Positions 24,325-32,771 of a stretch of DNA of 64,000 nt are shown here, one piece after another. A program made the translations under genes and the position numbers. Source of the stretch: Flaviaestuariibacter sp. (GTDB lineage Bacteria > Bacteroidota > Bacteroidia > Chitinophagales > Chitinophagaceae); the NCBI GenBank assembly GCA_025963645.1, contig JAOQAI010000013.1:248001-312000 (forward strand). The letters run 5' to 3'. The notes under the pieces are model-generated. The model saw only the letters and a program-made list of their open reading frames with translations. It had not been told where the DNA came from and made no database searches. How positions within the stretch are numbered: the stretch's first letter is position 1; every line of letters begins with the position of its first letter.

Positions 24325-24897
24325 TTATCGCCCACCTGTCGCCGCTAATGGAAGCGGCTTTGGCAACAATATTTTCTTTTTAATTAAAATGTCTTCTAAC
24401 ATCGCTTTAGCACGGGTGTACTGGCTTCTGCTTGTGCTTTCCTCAATGTCCAACATCTCTCCGATTTCGCGGTGCGAAAATCCCTCAATAGCGTACAAGT
24501 TCAATACCGTTTTGTAACCCACCGGCAATAGCCGGATACACTCTACCACTTCTTTTGCCTGCATGATGGAAGGAATGCTTTCTTCCCGTACATGCAGCGT
24601 TGTCGCATGGATCAAGTCCACGCTTTCGTTAAACTTCTTATTCTTTTTTAAGATATTGATGCAGGTATGAACCATGATCCGGCGAATCCAGCCTTCCAAT
24701 GCGCCACGGTTTTCAAAAGTGTGTATCTGCGAAAACACTTTAATAAAACCTTCCTGCAACATATCTTCGGCATCCTCGCGGTTATGTCCATAACGATAGC
24801 AGACGGAGAGCATTTTGGGACTGAAGCGTTCGTACAATTCCCTTTGTGCAGCCGGCTTTCTTTGTAAACAACCTTGTAATAGGACTTCCTCGGTCAT
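24325..24897 (-). CDS. ECF-type RNA polymerase sigma factor
   Basis: A 190-aa sigma-70 family factor of the extracytoplasmic-function type. ATG at 24897 (MTEEVLLQGC...) is preferred to a TTG 33 nt upstream. Region 2 is clear (RELYERFSPKMLSVCYRYG, DAEDMLQEGFIKVF) and region 4 is present (YKTVLNLYAIEGFSHREIGEMLDI). It probably directs a small envelope-related set of promoters. The next gene on the same strand is a single-pass protein with an anti-sigma-like N-terminus, so the pair likely forms a signalling unit. Confidence 0.9.
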   Translation of the reverse strand: MTEEVLLQGCLQRKPAAQRELYERFSPKMLSVCYRYGHNREDAEDMLQEGFIKVFSQIHTFENRGALEGWIRRIMVHTCINILKKNKKFNESVDLIHATTLHVREESIPSIMQAKEVVECIRLLPVGYKTVLNLYAIEGFSHREIGEMLDIEESTSRSQYTRAKAMLEDILIKKKILLPKPLPLAATGGR

Positions 24898-24961
24898 AAT
24901 TTCCGTGTGGGGTGCCTGTAAATTAGACAATATTTCGATACATCCGCTGCTTTGTTATGGG

Positions 24962-25001
24962 GAAAAATAAAAAAAAGGTGAACCGGGAGTGGTTCACCTT
25001 T
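24962..25001 (-). terminator. Terminator of the TonB receptor gene
   Basis: AAAGGTGAACC (24974-24984) and GGTTCACCTTT (24991-25001) make a perfect 11-bp stem with a 6-nt loop. On the minus strand it is followed by seven T, A and more T. It lies 54 nt past the receptor stop at 25056. Confidence 0.9.
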
Positions 25002-25055
25002 AGTCTTTCTGAAAGGATCGTTGAATAAAAATGTAAGCGAACGGATCAATCGGTA

Positions 25056-27257
25056 TCAAAAATTTCCGCGGATCGCTACGATCACATTCCGCCCGGCAGA
25101 TGAAAAGCCCGAGGCAAAATGCCGGTAATTGCGATCCAGGATGTTTTCAATGCCAGCCTGCAACGCTACTTGTTTGGTTATATGAAAGGTGGATTTAAAG
25201 TTCAGCGTTATCCAAGAAGGCATGCCTTCCGGTGTAGCATACTGTTGGTTGTCTTCACCGGATGGATTATAATCCTTAATGCGTTTCCAGCCGTTATACA
25301 AAGCATACGCTTCCAGGTTCGCCCAATTCGCTGTATAGGTTACACTTGTTTTACCAAATACCGGCGGAATATGATCCAGCGGTACATCTGCCTTGCCTAA
25401 TGGCGTTTGCCGGCCAAAGGTGTAGTTGATGGTTGAGAAAAACTGGAAGCCTTTAGCGATATCCGCAGTAATGCTGCTGCTAAACCCATAGAGGCGTGCC
25501 TTGTTGGCGTTCCGGTTAGCAAAGATCAGCACCTGCGCACCATTGTATAATACCGAATCCTGGCCATTTAATTGATAGGGTCCGACTGTAATGGCATTGC
25601 GGAAAAACGTATAGAAGCCGGTTGCTTCAAAGCGGAGGCGGTCACCAATTTTTTGCGTAATGCCGAGGTCTATATTATAGGTGTATTCCGGGCGGAGGTT
25701 TGGATTCGGAACGATCAGTTGCCGTGAAGCCGTATTGGATTCGAAGATTCGTGCTATATCATCCACATTCGGCGAACGGAAGCCGGAAGAGAGTCCCACA
25801 GTTGCCCGGAAGTCCTTATCAGGCATATAAATCAAACCCAGGTTGCCCGTTACTGCCAGGTTGTTTTGCTTTATTTCGGTAAATGGAAAATTAAAGAAAC
25901 TGTTATCAGCAATGGCTGACTTCAGGTTCACTGTTTGCAGGCGAATGCCATCGTTCAAAAGCAATTTGCCATTAGGAAACTTGTAAGTATGCTGTGCATA
26001 TAGCCCAACATAATTCATGCGGTTTTTGCCATTGGGATAGCGGGTATCTAACTTCGACTCAGCGCCGGTATTGATGTTTTTCCGGAAGGCTCTTGACGTA
26101 ACATCATTGAATTGTCCATCAATTCCGGTAGTGAGTTCATGACGGTTCCAAAGCTTACGACCATCAAGCGTAAAAGCAATTACGTCCAGGTTCTCGATGC
26201 GGTTATCCAGGCGGTCATAGCGGCGATAGTCACGCTGGTGGCGGCTTTCGCGGATGTGTTGGTAGCTTACGATTGATTTGACGTTATTGAAGAATCCAGC
26301 ATTATTAATATTTAATTCATAGGCAGCCAGTTGCCGTTCCTGCGGTCCATAATACCATTCTGCATAACGAAGAGCTCCATTCCGAACATCCTGCAGGCGG
26401 TCGTAGCGCGGCACATTGCCGGAGTTGGAATATTGCAGGTTGAGGCTGTGCGAAACTTTATCCGATTGCTTAAATAAAAACTTCTGCGTGATGTCCCATT
26501 GGCTATAGCCGGAGAATTTTTGAATACGGTCGTCCGTATTCGCTACTACCGAGTCAATGCCATTGATGCGGGCTACATACTTTGAACGACGACCGAAATT
26601 CGGATATTTCGAAGGGTAATTATCGCCCATTCGAAGGGCATCGAAATCGCTGTAATTATAAGATTGGAGCCAGGCAAAGCGCTTCCCACCGATGCTGATA
26701 TCAAAATGACCGGTTTGCTCGTTGTTGGCGCTGCTGTACCGTGCGAAGGCAGTCCCGGTATACAGCGTTTTGCCTGTCGTAGAAAGCTTTGGTTGTTTGG
26801 TGCGCATATGCACCACGCCACCCAACGCGTCGCTGCCATAAATAGTAGAGGCAGGTCCATAAAGCACTTCTACCCGCTCCAGCATATTCTGATCAACGGT
26901 GATTACATTTTGCAAGTGCCCGGCACGGAAGATGGCGTTATTCATGCGGATGCCATCCACGACCAGCAAAACACGGCTGGCTTCAAACCCGCGAATAACG
27001 GGGCTGCTGCCGCCCTGCTGGCTTTTTTGCACAAAGACGTTACCCGTGTTCGTCAGCATGTCCCCGGTGTTCTGGGCATTCAATTGCGCAATGCGCTGTG
27101 CGGAGATCACTTCTATTTTTTGAACAATGTTTTTTCGTTTCTCCTCGAATTTGTTAGAATAAATAATGACCTCATCCAGGTCTTTTTGTTTGAGTGTATC
27201 CTGTGCAGAGGCGGCTGTGCAAGCTACCATCGCCAGTAAGCATAATAATTTTCTCAT
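25056..27257 (-). CDS. TonB-dependent outer-membrane receptor (haem or siderophore type)
   Basis: A 733-aa receptor with a signal peptide (MRKLLCLLAMVACTAASAQ). The plug domain carries EVIIYSNKFEEKRKN, VIRGFEASRVLLVVDGIRMNN and the family phrase VEVLYGPASTIYGSDALGGVV, and the barrel ends with an aromatic residue (VAIRGNF). It lacks the CarboxypepD-like N-terminal domain of SusC-type importers, so the substrate is more likely haem, a siderophore or a metal complex. RAGHLQNVITVD in the plug resembles haem/haemoglobin-type receptors, but that is not decisive. It has its own terminator. No Fur-like site or riboswitch was seen in the 143 nt before it. Confidence 0.9.
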   Translation of the reverse strand: MRKLLCLLAMVACTAASAQDTLKQKDLDEVIIYSNKFEEKRKNIVQKIEVISAQRIAQLNAQNTGDMLTNTGNVFVQKSQQGGSSPVIRGFEASRVLLVVDGIRMNNAIFRAGHLQNVITVDQNMLERVEVLYGPASTIYGSDALGGVVHMRTKQPKLSTTGKTLYTGTAFARYSSANNEQTGHFDISIGGKRFAWLQSYNYSDFDALRMGDNYPSKYPNFGRRSKYVARINGIDSVVANTDDRIQKFSGYSQWDITQKFLFKQSDKVSHSLNLQYSNSGNVPRYDRLQDVRNGALRYAEWYYGPQERQLAAYELNINNAGFFNNVKSIVSYQHIRESRHQRDYRRYDRLDNRIENLDVIAFTLDGRKLWNRHELTTGIDGQFNDVTSRAFRKNINTGAESKLDTRYPNGKNRMNYVGLYAQHTYKFPNGKLLLNDGIRLQTVNLKSAIADNSFFNFPFTEIKQNNLAVTGNLGLIYMPDKDFRATVGLSSGFRSPNVDDIARIFESNTASRQLIVPNPNLRPEYTYNIDLGITQKIGDRLRFEATGFYTFFRNAITVGPYQLNGQDSVLYNGAQVLIFANRNANKARLYGFSSSITADIAKGFQFFSTINYTFGRQTPLGKADVPLDHIPPVFGKTSVTYTANWANLEAYALYNGWKRIKDYNPSGEDNQQYATPEGMPSWITLNFKSTFHITKQVALQAGIENILDRNYRHFASGFSSAGRNVIVAIRGNF

Positions 27258-27400
27258 TCTTAATTTATAATATAGATAAGTTGGCTCCTTTCAAGGAAGC
27301 CTTGTTAGTTTAATGGATTAAATAATGCTCATTACATAAAAAGCATATTGCTGCCATACGTCGCTGGCAGTTGATCCATTTTTATAGTAAAATAATGCAG

Positions 27401-27904
27401 TTATAGGAACTGTGGTGGCGGAGATTGTATAGGTATAAAGGGTGGTGAAACAACGGGGATTGGTTTTTCAGAATGATCTGTTTTTTTAATACTGTAGTAT
27501 GGATTTGATGATGTTTCGGTTTGATGATAGCCCGTTAAAAGCAGCGCCAGGAATGCTTGCGACTGGAGTGCCTTTTTCTTGTGTTTCTCTGATAAGCCAT
27601 TAAGCTTTTGCAGCAGGTGCGTTTCGTCGCCGTCGTAAATCCCGCTAATCGTCAGCAGGCCATTCTCTTCTGAAAATGAAGCGACATCAAATAACTTGTT
27701 ATGAATGATGATCTCTTTTCCTTTCTCAAACCATACGATATCCGCTGTAGCTATGATGATAGTTTCGAGAGGTTCCTTTTCCAGCGCTTTTCGCTTTTCC
27801 CATTTAATGTATTGTTGTTGTAAAAGAAAAAAAGAAAACAGCAGGTAGGGGACTACCGTTATAGCCAAAAAGGCAAGGCTGCTTATTTTCTTTTTTAATA
27901 GCAT
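27401..27904 (-). CDS. Membrane-anchored protein encoded directly after gpmI, unknown function
   Basis: A 167-aa protein with one hydrophobic helix near the N-terminus (about 9-29, LAFLAITVVPYLLFSFFLL), a charged middle with a strand-rich segment (KGKEIIIHNKLFDVASF, LLTISGIYDGDETHLL) and a Pro-rich C-terminus (IPVVSPPFIPIQSPPPQFL). No family is recognised. Its ATG follows the gpmI stop with no gap, so translation is probably coupled. The next gene downstream on the strand is the TonB receptor, 143 nt away, and a link between the two is possible but unproven. Confidence 0.7.
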   Translation of the reverse strand: MLLKKKISSLAFLAITVVPYLLFSFFLLQQQYIKWEKRKALEKEPLETIIIATADIVWFEKGKEIIIHNKLFDVASFSEENGLLTISGIYDGDETHLLQKLNGLSEKHKKKALQSQAFLALLLTGYHQTETSSNPYYSIKKTDHSEKPIPVVSPPFIPIQSPPPQFL

Positions 27905-29455
27905 CTATGAGGAGCTGTTAGAATTGGTTGGCCATGAAAGTAAGCTTTCTCCGGTCATTTCTAAAGGAATAGGCAAATTCATGTGAGATAATATGCTGGG
28001 AGCAATATCACCCAGCTTTCCGCTCCGGACCGTTCCTTTCCACTCCTTGTCAATAACGAACAGGGGCACCAGGTTCAATGTATGCGCTGTATTGGGTGTG
28101 CCATCTTCGTTTCGCATAAAGTCGGCATTGCCATGATCCGCGGTTAAAAAAATCGTATAGCCATTTGCCAAAGCCGTATTAACCACCTGCTCCACACAAC
28201 CATCGACCGTTTCCACTGCTTTCACCACCGCATCCCAAACCCCTGTATGTCCCACCATATCTGCGTTCGCGTAGTTAAGGCAAATAAAGGAAGCTTCGCC
28301 TTGCTGCAATACATCTAAAACTAAATTCGTAAGTTCTGTAGCGCTCATTTCCGGTTGCAGGTCGTAGGTAGCTACTTTTGGCGATTGAGCCATCAGGCGG
28401 GTCTCGCCTTCGAAAGGCTCTTCCCGTCCACCACTAAAAAAAAACGTAACGTGCGGGTATTTCTCGGTTTCTGCCAGGCGCACCTGTTTAAGTCCTGCCG
28501 CCGCTATCACTTCACCTAAGGTTTGATTCAAGTTGTCAGTCTCAAAAAGGACCTGCACATCCTGGAAAGTCGCATCGTACTCGGTCATGGTGGCAAAGTG
28601 CAGGGCAAACTTCTGCATATCATAGGTTGGGAAGTCGGATTGCGTAAGGGCTTTGGCGATCTCGCGGCAGCGATCAGTGCGGAAGTTGAAGCAAAGCACG
28701 GCATCCCCTTCTTTTATGGTCGCCACCGGTACTCCACCTTCTGTGGCGATCATTGGCTTGATAAATTCGTCAGTAATATTCTGTTCATAAGCGGCCAGCA
28801 CTGCTGCTATGGGATCACTAATCATTTCGCCGGTACCATTCACCATGGCGTCATAAGCCAGTTTAATGCGTTCCCAACGATTGTCACGATCCATCGCAAA
28901 ATAGCGCCCGGTTACCGAGGCGATTTTGCCAGTTGATTTAGAGATATGTTCTTGCAATTCCTGCAAGAAAGCGGCGCCGCTCTTCGGATCGCAATCACGC
29001 CCATCTGTAAAGGCATGTATATATACTTCGGAAAGCCCTTTTTCTTTGCAGATGTCTAATAGTGCTTTCAAATGATCAATATGCGAATGCACGCCACCAT
29101 CACTTACCAGGCCAAGCAGGTGAAGTGGTTTGCCATTTTCAATGGCATAATAAATAGTACGAAGCAGCGCTTCATTCTTTGCCAAAAAACCTTCACGAAC
29201 GGCGACGTTAATGCGCTGCAATTCCTGGTACACGATACGTCCGGCTCCCAGGTTCAAATGCCCTACTTCCGAATTGCCCATCTGCCCTTGTGGCAAGCCA
29301 ACAGCTTCGCCGCAAGTGACTAAAGTAGTATTCGGGTATTGGCTATATAACGAGTTTACGAATGGTGTCTGAGCAGCCTGGATGGCATCGGCGGATCTTA
29401 CTTGTCCTAAGCCCCAACCATCCATGATAACAAGTATGACTTTGCGTGGTAACAT
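27905..29455 (-). CDS. gpmI: 2,3-bisphosphoglycerate-independent phosphoglycerate mutase
   Basis: A 516-aa alkaline-phosphatase-fold enzyme of glycolysis that interconverts 3- and 2-phosphoglycerate with a phosphoserine intermediate and two metal ions. The motifs are LVIMDGWG near the start, the catalytic Ser in GNSEVGHLNLGAGR, and the metal site TADHGNADFM near the C-terminus. ATG at 29455 (MLPRKVILV) is preferred; a frame extending to 29479 adds eight residues that run into the promoter box at 29477-29484. Full length. Confidence 0.95.
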   Translation of the reverse strand: MLPRKVILVIMDGWGLGQVRSADAIQAAQTPFVNSLYSQYPNTTLVTCGEAVGLPQGQMGNSEVGHLNLGAGRIVYQELQRINVAVREGFLAKNEALLRTIYYAIENGKPLHLLGLVSDGGVHSHIDHLKALLDICKEKGLSEVYIHAFTDGRDCDPKSGAAFLQELQEHISKSTGKIASVTGRYFAMDRDNRWERIKLAYDAMVNGTGEMISDPIAAVLAAYEQNITDEFIKPMIATEGGVPVATIKEGDAVLCFNFRTDRCREIAKALTQSDFPTYDMQKFALHFATMTEYDATFQDVQVLFETDNLNQTLGEVIAAAGLKQVRLAETEKYPHVTFFFSGGREEPFEGETRLMAQSPKVATYDLQPEMSATELTNLVLDVLQQGEASFICLNYANADMVGHTGVWDAVVKAVETVDGCVEQVVNTALANGYTIFLTADHGNADFMRNEDGTPNTAHTLNLVPLFVIDKEWKGTVRSGKLGDIAPSILSHMNLPIPLEMTGESLLSWPTNSNSSS

Positions 29456-29476
29456 GTTCCAAATAGATAATATCGG

Positions 29477-29484
29477 CAAATCTA
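29477..29484 (-). promoter_or_regulatory. Bacteroidota -7 box (TAgaTTTG) before gpmI
   Basis: On the minus strand TAGATTTG lies 21 nt before the ATG at 29455. This supports the shorter start of gpmI. No clear -33 match was found. Confidence 0.5.
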
Positions 29485-29579
29485 TGGAAACGTGAAGGTT
29501 TTGTTTATTTTAGGGTCGGCTTAGACCAAAGCTTACAATGGCATACTTTTCGACAAGGAGGGCCAGAATACGATCCATT

Positions 29580-29966
29580 ATGAAAAAATTATTACTCTTT
29601 ATCGGTGCGGCAGTGATCTTCACACTTTCGGCTTTTACGCCTAAAAGCGGGTTGGACGACGTGATCTCTGCGCTGCGTTCGGGAAACGCTACCGAGTTTG
29701 CGAAATATATTGACGATAACGTAGAGATTTCATTGCCTTCCAAATCCGATATGTACAGCCGCTCGCAGGCAGTCATGATCTTGCAGGATTTCTTTTCTGC
29801 AAATGGCGTCCGGGGCTTTGAGCTTAAGCATAAAGGTGACAGTAATGGCAACCAGTTCTGTATCGGTACGTTGCAGACAAAAGCCGGTGCCTTTCGCACC
29901 ACCGTTTTTATGGTGAGTAAGAACGGGCGACAGCTAGTCAAAGAGATCAGGTTCCAATCGAAGTAA
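29580..29966 (+). CDS. DUF4783 secreted protein
   Basis: A 128-aa protein with a signal peptide (MKKLLLFIGAAVIFTLSAFT) and a single small domain of the DUF4783 type, with an NTF2-like alpha-plus-beta pattern (DDVISALRSGNATEFAKYIDDNVEISL, then QAVMILQDFFSANG and a sheet ending LVKEIRFQSK). DUF4783 is confined to Bacteroidota and has no known function. The ATG at 29580 is chosen because it starts the signal peptide; an upstream in-frame start at 29538 would spoil it. It ends 19 nt before a strong terminator. Confidence 0.85.
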   Translation: MKKLLLFIGAAVIFTLSAFTPKSGLDDVISALRSGNATEFAKYIDDNVEISLPSKSDMYSRSQAVMILQDFFSANGVRGFELKHKGDSNGNQFCIGTLQTKAGAFRTTVFMVSKNGRQLVKEIRFQSK

Positions 29967-29985
29967 CTTTTTCGCAATAATATAT

Positions 29986-30010
29986 AACCCGCTTTTGCAG
30001 CGGGTTTTTT
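29986..30010 (+). terminator. Terminator of the DUF4783 gene
   Basis: AACCCGC, a 7-nt loop, GCGGGTT, followed by four more T. It lies 19 nt after the stop at 29966 and insulates the nadC promoter. Confidence 0.88.
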
Positions 30011-30059
30011 GTTGATTGTAATGAAATCCTTCAAATCTGCTTAATCCTTTCTCCCGGTT

Positions 30060-30067
30060 TATCTTTG
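30060..30067 (+). promoter_or_regulatory. Bacteroidota -7 box (TAtcTTTG) before nadC
   Basis: TATCTTTG ends five bases before the nadC ATG at 30073, so the transcript would be leaderless or nearly so. No -33 TTG was found at the usual distance. Confidence 0.5.
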
Positions 30068-30072
30068 AGTTT

Positions 30073-30933
30073 ATGAACGATTTTGATGCAAAATTGCAAA
30101 GGCTCGTGGATGCTGCTTTGCTGGAAGATGTGGGCGAAGGTGATCATTCGACTCTTTGTTGCATTCCTGCCGATGCTAAAGGAAAGGCTGTTCTTAAGAT
30201 CAAGCAGGAAGGGATTTTGGCGGGAGTAGAAGTGGCGGAAAAGATCTTTCGATACAGGGCACCAAGGGCTTTGTTTAGTAAGCATAAAAGTGATGGAGAA
30301 GCGATGCATCACGGAGATGTTGCTTTTGAAGTAGAGGCTCCGGTACACACGATCCTGCAATGCGAACGATTGGTGCTGAATATCATGCAGCGAATGAGCG
30401 GGATTGCAACGCTGACAAAGCTTTACACGGACAAACTACAGGGCTATAAAACACAGCTGCTAGACACTCGGAAGACCACACCTAATTTTCGGTTGTTGGA
30501 GAAGGAAGCGGTGCGTATTGGCGGCGGTACAAACCATCGCTTTGGATTGTATGATATGATCATGCTGAAAGACAATCATATTGATTACTGTGGTGGCATT
30601 GAGCAGGCCATTGAACGGGCGATTGATTATGTAGAACGTTATAAGCCAAACCTGAAAATAGAAGTAGAGACACGCAGCCTGGAGGATGTGCAGAAAGTAG
30701 TGAAAGCTGGCTTAGGAAAGGTGCATCGGGTGATGCTGGATAATTTTATGCCTGCAGATATCGGCGATGCGGTGACCTTTATTGCCGGCCGTTTTGAAAC
30801 AGAAGCGAGTGGTGGTATTACACTCGATACGATTCAGCAATATGCTGAAACCGGTGTGGATTATGTAAGTGTGGGTGGATTGATTCACCAGGCAAAGAGC
30901 TTGGATCTGAGCTTGAAAGCCGTGATTTTTTGA
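30073..30933 (+). CDS. nadC: Nicotinate-nucleotide pyrophosphorylase (carboxylating)
   Basis: A 286-aa quinolinate phosphoribosyltransferase that makes nicotinate mononucleotide from quinolinate and PRPP in NAD synthesis. Motifs: LLEDVGEGDHST near the start, LNIMQRMSGIATLT, the conserved LLDTRKTTPNFR with catalytic Arg/Lys, AVRIGGGTNHRFGLYDMIMLKDNH, and the C-terminal EASGGITLDTI and VDYVSVGGLIH. Full length. nadE, the last enzyme of the pathway, is encoded 5 kb away. The stop codon lies inside a dispersed intergenic repeat. Confidence 0.95.
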   Translation: MNDFDAKLQRLVDAALLEDVGEGDHSTLCCIPADAKGKAVLKIKQEGILAGVEVAEKIFRYRAPRALFSKHKSDGEAMHHGDVAFEVEAPVHTILQCERLVLNIMQRMSGIATLTKLYTDKLQGYKTQLLDTRKTTPNFRLLEKEAVRIGGGTNHRFGLYDMIMLKDNHIDYCGGIEQAIERAIDYVERYKPNLKIEVETRSLEDVQKVVKAGLGKVHRVMLDNFMPADIGDAVTFIAGRFETEASGGITLDTIQQYAETGVDYVSVGGLIHQAKSLDLSLKAVIF

Positions 30934-30980
30934 ACCACGATTTGGGTGGATTTAGAGATTAGCCAGAATTATTTTGATTA
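30931..30980 (+). repeat. Dispersed intergenic repeat, copy a
   Basis: It begins at the nadC stop: GAACCACGATTTGGGTGG, then a TTTAGAGATTA-like run and AGAATTATTTT. Copy b is at 34833-34880, and related inverted copies occur at 45541-45582 and 57340-57378. Copies are AT-rich downstream of a CCnCGGATTT-like core. It is typical of unannotated intergenic repeats in Bacteroidota. Confidence 0.55.
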
Positions 30981-30992
30981 GAAATAAAGTTC

Positions 30993-31337
30993 ATGAGTAA
31001 AAAGAATACTCCCGATAAGAGGGGTTTTGTATACAGCACCGACCCAAACTTTCGGTTTGAAGAAGAAGTTGGACCTGCTGCGGAAACCTTGCCGCCAGCG
31101 CAGCAAAAATTGCGGGTGAAGCTGGAAACAAAACACCGCGGTGGTAAAGCCGTTACCTCCGTTGAAAATTTTATTGGCACAGAGGATGATGCCATTGCAT
31201 TAGGCAAAAGCCTAAAGAACTTTTGTGGCACCGGAGGCTCTGTGAAAGGGGCTGAGATTCTTGTGCAAGGCGATCAGCGGGATAAGGTGCTGCTGTGGCT
31301 GCTGAAGAATGAGTATAAGAATAGTAAGAAGGTCTAG
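30993..31337 (+). CDS. SUI1/eIF1-like translation factor (YciH family)
   Basis: A 114-aa protein with a disordered N-terminus and the SUI1 domain: LRVKLETKHRGGKAVTSVENF, then LGKSLKNFCGTGGSVKG and ILVQGDQRDKVLLWL. Bacterial YciH-like proteins bind the small ribosomal subunit and influence start-codon choice or stress-phase translation. The length is typical. It ends overlapping by 4 nt the oppositely directed thioredoxin-like gene. Confidence 0.88.
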   Translation: MSKKNTPDKRGFVYSTDPNFRFEEEVGPAAETLPPAQQKLRVKLETKHRGGKAVTSVENFIGTEDDAIALGKSLKNFCGTGGSVKGAEILVQGDQRDKVLLWLLKNEYKNSKKV

Positions 31338-32683
31338 TCAATTTGGTTGCCGGCCTTCATCTTGGCCAAGAGGGCTTCCTGTTCTTTGGTTGAATAGCCT
31401 CTATGTTTACGGATCGCCAATACTTCAGCCTGCATGTCCATTGCTTTTTCTCTCTGCCCTTGTTTGTAGAGCAAACGGGAATACGTGTCTAATGCTTCCG
31501 GCGACGAGTAAAAGGCTAATCCTTTTTTGATCCATTCAGTAGCGACCGAAAGGAGGTATGGATTGGCCGTTTTTTTATAAAAATTATTGGCGCCATCATT
31601 CAGTTCGGCAGTAAAAGTTTGCGCATATGGTGCAAAGGCTACCCGCTGCGAGATGCGCATCTTATTTCCTTCTGCAACCGTGTCTTTCCTGGCAATACTT
31701 GCCGATGCCATTCGTTTCCAATTTAGCGAATCTATTCGTTTTATTGAGTCCGGTGAAACCGTCATGAAGTAGCGTTCGTAATAAGCAATGGATTTCATAA
31801 AAAATTTAGATGTATCGCCAACAGCATCATAGAAATTCAGCATATTCTTATCATAAGCTTTGGCGCCGGCAGCAAAATTCGGATCATGAACCCGCTGGGC
31901 AAAGGTGGCTGTGCGCAGGGCGAACGCCTCATCCTTATTTGCTATGGCTTTTTGCATGGAATGGTAAACAATGGCATTATTGATGCGGACACGGGTTGCC
32001 TGAGGCAATGTATACCAGGCCTTAGTGAACAACGGGTAGTTTTTCCGTAACGCCATATCCGCTTTCGAATCGAGAAGTGGCGTCATTTGGGCTATGAAGG
32101 TCAAGGTTCGAATTGATTGAAAAGAATCAATTGGGAGTAGCTGGACATATTCATCAAGCAATGCTTCCGTAGCAAGGTTAAGGGTGCGCTTCTTTAATAG
32201 CAACGCTTCTATAAAACCAGGGCTACGGTTGCCGGACTTGTATTCTTTTTCCAATGCGCTGATCCGCATGCTTTCGCCCGCCTTGTTCAATGCGAGATCC
32301 ACTTCCTTAAAATAAGGTGTGGGAGAGGAACTGCTGGAAGGCATTTTATGAATAAGGGTACCAGCTGCATCAATAAATAAGCTGCCAAAGCTCTTGACTG
32401 TATTATAAGAATTGGCCACCCGGTCCCGGTCCGGGTGACTCGCCGTAATTTTTATCGGAATAAATGTTTGATTGATCAGTGCCGAAAGCTTAGTGTCACT
32501 CAAGCCTTTGTCCGCTACTTCATTGCATTGGTTACAGTCTTTAGATTCAAACTGAAGGAACACGAGTTTACCTTCTGCGCCCGCCCGTGCCAGCGCTTCT
32601 GTAAAGGATAGAGGCTGATACGACACTTGACCCAAAACAGTTGAGGCAATGCTCATTAATAGTAAGGAAGCAATAAGTTTCAT
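31334..32683 (-). CDS. Secreted thioredoxin-fold protein
   Basis: A 449-aa protein with a signal peptide (MKLIASLLLMSIASTVLG). The N-terminal domain (about 20-130) is thioredoxin-like with a CxxC in ESKDCNQC and a strand-rich core (EGKLVFLQFESKDC). The larger C-terminal part is helical and tetratricopeptide-like (LLYKQGQREKAMDMQAEVLAI near the end). Such proteins occur widely in Bacteroidota with unassigned redox roles. The DUF4369 domain is absent. It overlaps the SUI1 gene by 4 nt tail to tail. Confidence 0.8.
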   Translation of the reverse strand: MKLIASLLLMSIASTVLGQVSYQPLSFTEALARAGAEGKLVFLQFESKDCNQCNEVADKGLSDTKLSALINQTFIPIKITASHPDRDRVANSYNTVKSFGSLFIDAAGTLIHKMPSSSSSPTPYFKEVDLALNKAGESMRISALEKEYKSGNRSPGFIEALLLKKRTLNLATEALLDEYVQLLPIDSFQSIRTLTFIAQMTPLLDSKADMALRKNYPLFTKAWYTLPQATRVRINNAIVYHSMQKAIANKDEAFALRTATFAQRVHDPNFAAGAKAYDKNMLNFYDAVGDTSKFFMKSIAYYERYFMTVSPDSIKRIDSLNWKRMASASIARKDTVAEGNKMRISQRVAFAPYAQTFTAELNDGANNFYKKTANPYLLSVATEWIKKGLAFYSSPEALDTYSRLLYKQGQREKAMDMQAEVLAIRKHRGYSTKEQEALLAKMKAGNQID

Positions 32684-32704
32684 ATAAAGTAAGTGTTTCT
32701 AAAG

Positions 32705-32736
32705 GTATAAAAAAAGCACTGCCAAAACAGTGCTTT
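32705..32736 (-). terminator. Terminator of icd
   Basis: AAAGCACTG (32713-32721) and CAGTGCTTT (32728-32736) form a 9-bp stem with a 6-nt loop, followed on the minus strand by TTTTTTTATACC. It lies 35 nt past the icd stop. Confidence 0.85.
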
Positions 32737-32771
32737 CAATTCGTACTTCGTAAATCGTACTTGGAATTTGC

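Noticed and set aside
26664-27239. Long open frame opposite the TonB receptor
   Set aside because: It is the antisense image of the plug domain with no features of its own.
27258-27400. Riboswitch or Fur site before the TonB receptor
   Set aside because: No cobalamin-riboswitch-like conserved segments or GATAATGATAAT-like boxes could be recognised.
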